The translations under genes were made by a program, and so were the position numbers. A stretch of 64,000 nucleotides of DNA from Sphingomonas sanxanigenens DSM 19645 = NX02 (GTDB lineage Bacteria > Pseudomonadota > Alphaproteobacteria > Sphingomonadales > Sphingomonadaceae), in NCBI RefSeq assembly GCF_000512205.2, contig NZ_CP006644.1:682001-746000 (forward strand), given 5' to 3'. Position 1 is the stretch's first letter; each line of letters begins with the position of its first letter. This document shows, piece after piece, positions 58,237-64,000 of the stretch. The notes under the pieces are model-generated. The model did not search any database. It saw only the letters and a list, made by a program, of their open reading frames with translations, and was not told the DNA's origin.

Positions 58237-59154
58237 TCACGCCGCGTCGATCGCGCGATAGGCGGCGACGAGCCGCTCCTCACCCGCGCGGTCCGCGACC
58301 GAATTGCCATGTTCCATGCCGATCACGCCGCCATAGCGGCGTGCGCGCAGCCAGCGGACGATGTTGGCGTAGTTGATCTCGCCGGTCCCCGGCTCCTTGC
58401 GGCCCGGATTGTCGCCGAACTGGATGTAGCCGATCTCCGGCCAGCAGGCCTCCATGGTGGGGATCAGGTTCCCCGACTGGATTTGCTCGTGATAGAGATC
58501 GGCGAGGATCTTCACCCCGGGGCTGTTCGCCCCCCGCGCCACCGCATAGCCGCGCGCGATCGACTGCATGTAGACGCCGGGATGGTTGGTGCGGGTGTTG
58601 AGCGGCTCCATCACCAGCACCAGCCCGTGCGGCGCGACGATGTCGCCGGCGCGGCGCATCAGGTCGATCACCCGCGCGGTCTGGATATCCTCGGGCACGC
58701 GGCGATCCATGAAGCCGGTGACGACGGTCATGTGCTTCGCGTCGAGCCGCTTGGCGATCTCGACCGACGAGGTGATGTCGGCGAGGAACGCGTCGCGCTC
58801 CGCATCGTCGTTGCCGCCCAGCAGCGGCCGGAAATCGGCCCATGCGGGCATGCTCGCCACGAACACGCCCATCGTCATGCCGCGGTCGGCAAGCGCCTTC
58901 GCCATCGCATTCTGCTGCGCGATCGGCCGCTTGCGCGCTTCATTGTCCTCCCAGGCGCGAAAGCCCTGGTCGGCGGCGAAGGCGATCTGTTCGATCAGCC
59001 CGCCGCGGCTGGCGAAGCTGCCCTCGTGCGGGGCATAGGCGAGCGAGAAGCGCGCGGCGTTGGCGGATCCGCCGCCGCCCTGCGCCGCGGCCAGCGCCGG
59101 CGCCGCGGCCGCGGCGATGCCGGCCGCGATCATCGTCCGGCGCGAAACGATCAT
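58237..59154 (-). CDS. Tat-exported sugar isomerase/epimerase-type TIM barrel (hydroxypyruvate isomerase-like)
   Basis: A 305-residue AP-endonuclease-family TIM barrel. The signal peptide has a twin arginine (MIVSRRTMIAAGIAAAAAPA). Barrel motifs are FSLAYAPHEGSFASRGG, LVLVMEPLNTRTNHPGVYM, LYHEQIQSGNLIPTMEACW and MEHGNSVADRAGEERLVAAY. It resembles hydroxypyruvate isomerase-like enzymes but is exported. The ATG overlaps the MFS gene stop by 4 nt. Being one of three isomerase paralogues in one operon, it may act on a different intermediate or stereoisomer. Confidence 0.88.
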   Translation of the reverse strand: MIVSRRTMIAAGIAAAAAPALAAAQGGGGSANAARFSLAYAPHEGSFASRGGLIEQIAFAADQGFRAWEDNEARKRPIAQQNAMAKALADRGMTMGVFVASMPAWADFRPLLGGNDDAERDAFLADITSSVEIAKRLDAKHMTVVTGFMDRRVPEDIQTARVIDLMRRAGDIVAPHGLVLVMEPLNTRTNHPGVYMQSIARGYAVARGANSPGVKILADLYHEQIQSGNLIPTMEACWPEIGYIQFGDNPGRKEPGTGEINYANIVRWLRARRYGGVIGMEHGNSVADRAGEERLVAAYRAIDAA

Positions 59155-60440
59155 GCCGGCTGCTCCGTCCGGCGCGCCGCGCGCCGGTCATTGATCCAGA
59201 TGAGGCCGAACACCACCAGCAGCACCAGCGGCACCAATGCCAGCCGCGCGAAGGATTGCGACGCGGCCGCATCCTCCACCGCGCGCAGCGCATCGCCGGT
59301 CAGCCGGGTGAAGGCTTCGGAGCCGCCGGCGATCTCCACCTTGGCCTGGTCGAACATCTCGCCGAGACGCGGCAGCACGAAGAAGCTGGCGAGCGCGCCC
59401 GCCGAGCCGACGAGGCCGAGCGCCCAGGCGTCGCCGCGCGGATAGCGTTCGGCGACCGAGGCCAGCATCGTCGGCCACATCGCGCACACGCCCAGCCCCC
59501 ACACGGTCGAGGCGATGAGCGCGGAGACCGGCGATTGCGCCTGCGACAGCATGTAGAGCCCGATCGCGGCGAGCAGGCTGGAAATCCACAGCAGGCCCGG
59601 GTTCGAGAGGCGCCCCGCCAGCTTGCCGGCGAAATGGCGGAACACGAACATCAAGGCGCTGACATAGACGAGCAGCAATATGCCGCGCATGCCGACGCGG
59701 TTGCTGAGCGCCACGTCGAGCCACTGGCCCGGCGCCAGTTCGGACGAGGCGGTGAGGAACATCGCGCCGAACCAGATGAAGAAGCTGGGGCGGCGGACCA
59801 CCTCCAGCATCATGCCCTTCATGCCGGCGGAGGTCGCGGTGGCCGGCGGTGTCGGGAAGCGGGTGGTGAGCGCGATCAGGATCACGCCGATCGCGGGCAG
59901 CAGCACCAGCCCCATGATCGCCTGCCAGGGCAGCAGGGAGGCGAGGAAGACGCCGGCGAGCCCGCCGACGATCATGCCGCCGGGAAACCAGGCGTGGAGC
60001 ACGTTCAGCCGGTGGGTGGTGTCTTCGGGATAGAGTCGCGCGGTCAGCGGGTTGATCGAGGCTTCGGCCAGCCCCCAGCCGACGCCGCTGACGAGCATGC
60101 CCAGCCAGACGAGATGATAGATCGCCATGCCGCTGGCGATGCTGCCGGCGCCGACGATCAGCAGGGTGCCGGCAACGAAGCACAGGCCGCAGCCGGTCAG
60201 GATCCGGCGCATGCCGATCCGGTCCAGCAGCGCGCTGGCGACGAACAGGGTCAGCGCGAAGCCGAGGAAGGCGGATCCGAGCGCAGCCCCGATCCGTTCA
60301 CCCGCCGCGATCGGATCGATCGGGTCGATCCATTCCGCCTTGAGGCTGCTCGCCACCGCGGAGCGCAACGCGGCGCTGACCGATGCGGTGAACAGCGCAA
60401 GGACGCTCAGCCAGAACAGCCTTCGTCGATCGACACCCAT
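59151..60440 (-). CDS. MFS transporter
   Basis: A 429-residue inner-membrane protein with 12 predicted helices, no signal peptide. Landmarks are GSAFLGFALTLFVASALLDR, the loop after helix 2 LLDRIGMRRILTGC, and VGWGLAEASINPLTARLYP in the middle. The second half includes RHFAGKLAGRLSNPGLLW and STVWGLGVCAMWPTMLASVA. The style is that of the FucP/sugar-type MFS group. In this operon it most likely takes the oxidised sugar or its cleavage product from periplasm to cytoplasm (inference). The next gene overlaps its stop by 4 nt. Confidence 0.88.
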   Translation of the reverse strand: MGVDRRRLFWLSVLALFTASVSAALRSAVASSLKAEWIDPIDPIAAGERIGAALGSAFLGFALTLFVASALLDRIGMRRILTGCGLCFVAGTLLIVGAGSIASGMAIYHLVWLGMLVSGVGWGLAEASINPLTARLYPEDTTHRLNVLHAWFPGGMIVGGLAGVFLASLLPWQAIMGLVLLPAIGVILIALTTRFPTPPATATSAGMKGMMLEVVRRPSFFIWFGAMFLTASSELAPGQWLDVALSNRVGMRGILLLVYVSALMFVFRHFAGKLAGRLSNPGLLWISSLLAAIGLYMLSQAQSPVSALIASTVWGLGVCAMWPTMLASVAERYPRGDAWALGLVGSAGALASFFVLPRLGEMFDQAKVEIAGGSEAFTRLTGDALRAVEDAAASQSFARLALVPLVLLVVFGLIWINDRRAARRTEQPA

Positions 60441-60501
60441 TTTATCCGTCCTCTCCCTTGGTCCCGTTCGTGTTTTATGAATCAGGATCGCGACGTTTCC
60501 G

Positions 60502-61545
60502 TCAGTCCAGCCCCAGCCAGCGACGATTATCGGCGGGATCGCTGCCGCCGGCGAAATCGTCGAACGCGCGTTCGGGGCGGCGGATCATGTGCGCCTCGAT
60601 GAAGGGCGCGCCCTCGCGCGCGCCGTCTTCCGGGTGCTTGAGGCAGCATTCCCATTCGAGCACGGCCCAGCCGGCATAGTCATATTGCGTCAGGCGGGAG
60701 AAGATGCCGGTGAAGTCGACCTGCCCGTCGCCCAGCGAGCGGAAGCGGCCGGGGCGGTCGACCCAGTCGGCATAGCCGCCATAGACGCCGGCGCGGCCGG
60801 TGGGGTTCAGCTCCGCATCCTTGACGTGGAACATGCGGATGCGGTCATGATAGATGTCGATGAACTCCAGATAGTCCATCGCCTGCAGCACGAAATGGCT
60901 GGGATCGTAGAGGATGTTGGCGCGGGCATGGCCGCCGACCGCGTCGAGGAAGCGCTCGAACGAGAGCCCGTCGTGCAGATCCTCGCCCGGATGCAGCTCG
61001 AAGCAGAGGTCGATGCCCTCGTCCTCGAACGCGTCGAGGATCGGGCGCCAGCGCTTGCCGAGTTCGCCGAACGCCTCGTCGACCAGCCCGGCCGGGCGCT
61101 GCGGCCAGGGATAGATGAACGGCCAGGCGAAGGCGCCGGAGAAGGTGGCGTGCGCCGACAGGCCGAGCCGGCGGCTGGCGCGCGCGGCGAATTTGAGCTG
61201 TTCCACCGCCCAGGCCTGGCGCTCGGCGGGCTTGCCGCGCAATTCGGGCGGCGCGAACGCGTCGAACGCCTGGTCGTAGGCGGGGTGCACCGCGACGAGC
61301 TGGCCCTGGATATGGGTGGAAAGCTCGGTGATCGCCACGCCCGCCTCGCGGCAGCGGCCGGCGAGCTCGTCGCAATAGGTCTGGCTTTCGGCGGCGAGCG
61401 CGAGATCCATGCAGCGCGGATCGTTGCTGGGCACCTGAATGCCCTTGTAGCCGGCGGCGGCCATCCAGCGCGCGGCATTGTCGATCGTGTCGAACGGCGC
61501 CGCGTCACCCATGAACTGCGCGAGGAAGATGGCGGGCCCGCGCAT
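60502..61545 (-). CDS. Cytoplasmic sugar phosphate isomerase/epimerase-type TIM barrel
   Basis: A 347-residue AP-endonuclease-family TIM barrel without a signal peptide. Metal-binding positions are in IDLCFELHPGEDLHD, ANILYDPSHFVLQAMD, MFHVKDAELN and AGWAVLEWECCLKHPEDGA. The ATG at 61545 shares a base with the cytochrome gene stop (TGATG), and a GTG codon directly before it is an alternative start. Unlike its two paralogues it should work in the cytoplasm after uptake. Related enzymes act on keto-sugars, some after oxidation by Gfo/Idh/MocA dehydrogenases such as the one divergent here. Confidence 0.9.
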   Translation of the reverse strand: MRGPAIFLAQFMGDAAPFDTIDNAARWMAAAGYKGIQVPSNDPRCMDLALAAESQTYCDELAGRCREAGVAITELSTHIQGQLVAVHPAYDQAFDAFAPPELRGKPAERQAWAVEQLKFAARASRRLGLSAHATFSGAFAWPFIYPWPQRPAGLVDEAFGELGKRWRPILDAFEDEGIDLCFELHPGEDLHDGLSFERFLDAVGGHARANILYDPSHFVLQAMDYLEFIDIYHDRIRMFHVKDAELNPTGRAGVYGGYADWVDRPGRFRSLGDGQVDFTGIFSRLTQYDYAGWAVLEWECCLKHPEDGAREGAPFIEAHMIRRPERAFDDFAGGSDPADNRRWLGLD

Positions 61546-61928
61546 CACTTCGCCGCCTTCAGATAGGCGATGATCGCCGCGCGCTTCGCCGGATCCGGCG
61601 TGGCGATCGGCATGCGCGTGCCCGGCACCTTCTTGGCCGGGCCGGCGAGATAGGCGTCGAGCGTCGCCTCATCCCACTTCAGCTTCGACGATTTCATCGC
61701 GGGCGAATAGTTGAACCCGGGCACCGACGCGGCCGGCCGGCCGACGACGCCGTAGAGATTCGGGCCGAGCCCGCTCTTGGCACCTTTCTGCACGACATGG
61801 CACGCGCGGCAGGCGTTGAACGCCGCCGGCGCGGCGGGAGCTGCGGTCTGCGCGCGGATCGGCGCGAGCGCCGCGGCGGTTGCCATCACGGCAACCGAAA
61901 ACAGGATCAAACGGGTCGGCTGACTCAC
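61545..61928 (-). CDS. Small c-type cytochrome
   Basis: A 127-residue periplasmic class I cytochrome c. The signal peptide (LILFSVAVMATAAALAPIRA) precedes the haem site CRACH in FNACRACHVVQKGAK. The distal Met ligand is in GTRMPIATPDPAKR. The fold is of the cytochrome c2/c550 type with GLGPNLYGVVGRPA. The start is GTG at 61928 behind GGAGAG. It is first in the operon that also encodes the GMC enzyme and is the natural electron acceptor for it, passing electrons to the respiratory chain. Confidence 0.92.
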   Translation of the reverse strand: MSQPTRLILFSVAVMATAAALAPIRAQTAAPAAPAAFNACRACHVVQKGAKSGLGPNLYGVVGRPAASVPGFNYSPAMKSSKLKWDEATLDAYLAGPAKKVPGTRMPIATPDPAKRAAIIAYLKAAK

Positions 61929-61962
61929 CCTCGACTCTCCAGTCGTTTATCGTTGGCTTCAA

Positions 61963-61974
61963 TTTACCGGTAAA
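61963..61974. promoter_or_regulatory. Candidate LacI operator in the divergent promoter
   Basis: TTTACCGGTAAA is a perfect palindrome with a central CG, the form favoured by LacI-family regulators. It lies between the cytochrome-led operon (minus) and the Gfo/Idh/MocA gene (plus), where a single site could control both. Confidence 0.55.
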
Positions 61975-62032
61975 CTATGCAGGATCAAGGCGGTGCGAAA
62001 AGATTGTCGCCTTGGACGAGGAAGGATGGAAG

Positions 62033-63193
62033 ATGGCGAAAGGTCGTAAACTGCGGCTGGGCATGGCAGGCGGCGGCGAGGGCGCGTTCATCGGCGCGAT
62101 CCACCGCGCAGCGGCGGCGCTGGACGGGGACTGGCAGCTGGCCGCAGGTGCGTTCAGCAGTGACGCGGCGCGCAATGCGCGCTCGGGCGAGGCGCTGGGG
62201 CTGGATGCGGCGCGGGTCTATCCCACGTTCGATGCGATGCTGGCGGCGGAGCGGGCACTGCCGGCGGATGCGCGAATCGATGCGGTCGCGATCGTGACGC
62301 CCAACCATCTCCACATGCCGATGTCGGTCGCCGCACTCGGCGCCGGCTTTCACGTGATGTGCGAGAAGCCGATGGCGCTGGACCTGGCGGAGGCGGAGGC
62401 GATCGCCGCGGCCGCGGCGGCGTCGGGGCGCCAGTTCGCGCTCGCCTTCACCTATAGCGGCTATCCGCTGGTCGAGGAGGCGCGGGCGCGGGTGGCGCGC
62501 GGCGATTTCGGCGCGATCCGGCTGGTGCAGGTGGAATATTCGCAGGGCTGGCTCAGCCGCCCGATCGATCGCGACGGCAATCGCCAGGCCGAATGGCGGA
62601 CCGATCCCGCGCGCGCCGGCCTTGGCGGCTGCCTGGGCGATATCGGCACGCACGCCTTCCACCTGGCCGAGCATGTCTCGGGGCTGCGCGTCGAATCGCT
62701 GTGCGCGGACCTGACGACGCACGTCGCCGGTCGCCAACTCGACGATGATGTATCGATGCTGCTGCGCTTCGCCGGCGGCGCGCGCGGCGTGCTGAAGGCG
62801 ACGCAGGTCGCGGCGGGCGACGAGAACGGCCTCAAGCTGCGCGTGCATGGCGAGTCGGGTGGCCTCGAATGGTCGCAGATGGAACCCAACACGCTGGCGC
62901 TGCGCTGGCTGGACCGCCCCGCCGAACTGGTGCGCGCCGCCGGCCCCGGTCTCGCCGACACCACCGCGCACCGCCTGCGCACCCCCTCGGGCCACCCCGA
63001 AGGCTATATCGAAGCCTTCGCCAACCTCTACCGCGCCTTCGCGGCGCGCATCCGCGCGGGCGAGGGCACGCCGGAGCCGGCGCTGGGCGCCGCCGACTGG
63101 ACGCCCGGCGTCGCCGACGGCCTGCGCACGATGCACTTCGTGGAGCGGACGATCGCCAGCGCGGCGTCTGAGAGCAAGTGGACGGCAGTGTAG
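62033..63193 (+). CDS. Gfo/Idh/MocA family oxidoreductase
   Basis: A 386-residue NAD(P)-dependent sugar dehydrogenase. The cofactor motif at the N-terminus is RLGMAGGGEGAFIGAIHRAA. The family motif EKP is in HVMCEKPMALDLAEAEAI. The active-site region GGCLGDIGTHAFHLAEHVSG contains the catalytic Asp/His pair (DIGTHAF). It is cytoplasmic, divergent from the sugar operon and shares its control region. It could oxidise or reduce the 3-position of an imported sugar, the reaction known for 3-keto pathways. The start is the ATG at 62033 behind GAGGAAGG. Confidence 0.91.
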   Translation: MAKGRKLRLGMAGGGEGAFIGAIHRAAAALDGDWQLAAGAFSSDAARNARSGEALGLDAARVYPTFDAMLAAERALPADARIDAVAIVTPNHLHMPMSVAALGAGFHVMCEKPMALDLAEAEAIAAAAAASGRQFALAFTYSGYPLVEEARARVARGDFGAIRLVQVEYSQGWLSRPIDRDGNRQAEWRTDPARAGLGGCLGDIGTHAFHLAEHVSGLRVESLCADLTTHVAGRQLDDDVSMLLRFAGGARGVLKATQVAAGDENGLKLRVHGESGGLEWSQMEPNTLALRWLDRPAELVRAAGPGLADTTAHRLRTPSGHPEGYIEAFANLYRAFAARIRAGEGTPEPALGAADWTPGVADGLRTMHFVERTIASAASESKWTAV

Positions 63194-63204
63194 GGAGGCG
63201 ATCG

Positions 63205-63235
63205 AGCCCGCTGGCGCGACGCGCATCGGCGGGCT
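63205..63235 (+). terminator. Possible hairpin after the Gfo/Idh/MocA gene
   Basis: A 7-bp stem AGCCCGC / GCGGGCT with a 17-nt GC-rich loop, 12 bp past the stop. There is no T-run, so confidence is low. Confidence 0.3.
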
Positions 63236-63329
63236 GACGCGGAGAATTCACAATCGGCATCGACAGTGGCGACGCGTCGGGGCGGTACATCCGCCTCATG
63301 TTCGTCGCGTGGATGATGTCGGAGGGTGG

Positions 63330-63794
63330 ATGAACTGGATCATCGGGCTGTCGCTGGTTCTGGCTGCACAGCCGCTGGCCGCCGGCGATCCGACGCCGCC
63401 GGCGTCGAGCACGATCGAAGCCGATCTCGATCGCCTGGCGCAAGCGGGCGCGTTGCTTGTCGTCAACCGGCAGGAAGACGGCACCCGCACCGAGAAGCGC
63501 GTCCAGAAGGTGATGCTGATGGACTGCGACCTGTGGCTCCAGATCGGCACCTTGCCGAACGGCGGCCTCGTCATATCCGGTGCACGGCTGGGTGAGGGCA
63601 GCACGATCGGGCCGGCAGGGCCGGGCGGCGAGATCGCGATCCAGGGCGCAAGCGCATCCGACCGCGCGACGATCAGGGTGACACGCTCCGCGGATGCGGT
63701 GGTTGCGTCGCTGCAGGCGGCCCAGCGCAAATGCGCGGAGCCGGCGATCTTGTTTCCGGCACCGGGTGGTGGGCGCGGTAGGCGCCCCGGCTAG
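63330..63794 (+). CDS. Uncharacterised exported protein
   Basis: A 154-residue protein. The signal peptide is short (WIIGLSLVLAAQPLAAGD). The mature part has an initial helix TIEADLDRLAQAGALLVV and a strand-rich middle with LMDCDLWLQIGTLPNGGLV. A Lys/Cys-containing helix (SLQAAQRKCAEPA) follows, so the two cysteines may pair. The start ATG is behind GGAGGG. The stop TAG overlaps the stop of the convergent gene on the other strand in the tetranucleotide CTAG. I do not recognise the family. Confidence 0.7.
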   Translation: MNWIIGLSLVLAAQPLAAGDPTPPASSTIEADLDRLAQAGALLVVNRQEDGTRTEKRVQKVMLMDCDLWLQIGTLPNGGLVISGARLGEGSTIGPAGPGGEIAIQGASASDRATIRVTRSADAVVASLQAAQRKCAEPAILFPAPGGGRGRRPG

Positions 63795-64000
63795 GCGCTG
63801 CTTGCGCCTTCGTCCAACTCACGGATGCGCTCGACGATGGCAGCCTCGAGCTTGTAGATGTCGGTCAACGCGCTCACCCTGTGACGCGTTTCCGCTTTCC
63901 CGCTGAACGTGCCGACATAGCGTGTCGTCAGGCTGTTGAAGTGCAGCCGGGCAAGGGGCTTTCGGTTGTTGTCGTCCAGCAGGATCGCGCAGTAACTCTT
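63791..64000 (-). CDS. C-terminal part of a restriction-type (HsdR_N/COG4748-like) protein, partial
   Basis: Sixty-nine codons are visible, ending at TAG (63791-63793). The start lies outside the window. The sequence reads KSYCAILLDDNNRKPLARLH, then FNSLTTRYVGTFSG and an ending IYKLEAAIVERIRELDEGA. I associate this tail, with its DDNNRKPxxRLxFN phrase, with stand-alone HsdR N-terminal-domain proteins annotated as predicted type I restriction endonuclease. That family link is from memory of the motif and needs the upstream part to confirm it. Confidence 0.55.
   Translation of the reverse strand, partial: KSYCAILLDDNNRKPLARLHFNSLTTRYVGTFSGKAETRHRVSALTDIYKLEAAIVERIRELDEGASSA

Overview
The window looks like a chromosomal segment of a high-GC alphaproteobacterium, most likely a sphingomonad (Sphingomonas or a close relative). 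This is an inference from gene content and style: several large TonB-dependent receptors, a FecI/FecR/receptor set, many twin-arginine-exported enzymes, an intracellular PHB depolymerase with a Cys lipase box, AcnB, and dense overlapping operons. I see no rRNA, tRNA or CRISPR array.

Layout, left to right. 1-1880: the end of an OB-fold membrane protein and a flotillin. 2142-9421: a LysR regulator divergent from a run of small oxidoreductase-type genes (a GlcG/HbpS-like protein, four SDRs, an NTF2-like protein, a VOC protein and an ABM monooxygenase), then an EamA exporter. A strong hairpin terminator at 7372-7404 splits this run. The same ~35-bp sequence precedes both resulting transcription units and is a candidate LysR box. 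9670-11617: a group II intron with its maturase. 11723-15110: phaZ and an ABC exporter. 15187-16877: an IS701-like element with an inverted copy of its left end carrying an expanded CT tract. 16984-23303: a Cys/Met-metabolism PLP enzyme overlapping an NhaC antiporter, an HPP membrane protein, methionine aminopeptidase coupled to a ParD-like gene, and small exported proteins. 23410-26147: a stress-type SDR and a Tat-exported DUF885 peptidase.

26424-29862 is a lower-GC two-gene unit, an AAA ATPase and a subtilisin-like protease, matching the IetAS type of anti-phage/plasmid-competition system. 30280-39002 is largely core: FKBP isomerase, AcnB, a small coiled-coil lipoprotein beside an L,D-transpeptidase, and two hydrolase units either side of a TetR gene whose promoter carries two palindromes. 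39060-42882 is an accessory scrapyard: twin 252-bp elements derived from a REP-associated transposase, two broken genes, a GTCCCCGAAA triple repeat, three small unknown genes and an IS630 remnant.

42895-63193 is the main metabolic block. An ECF sigma factor, FecR, a receptor with an STN signalling domain and an exported FAD oxidoreductase form one unit. A second receptor follows. Then comes an almost continuous minus-strand operon: cytochrome c, three sugar-isomerase TIM barrels, an MFS transporter, a DUF1080 protein, a gluconate-dehydrogenase-type small subunit, a GMC flavoprotein, a LacI regulator and a Dabb protein. A Gfo/Idh/MocA oxidoreductase diverges from it across a perfect TTTACCGGTAAA palindrome. 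The set fits periplasmic C3 oxidation of a glycoside followed by cleavage of the keto-glycoside (inference). The right edge holds an unknown exported protein and the C-terminus of a restriction-type (HsdR_N/COG4748-like) protein. The strongest candidates for something new are the IetAS-like pair, the keto-sugar locus, the ParD-Map coupling and the twin 252-bp elements.
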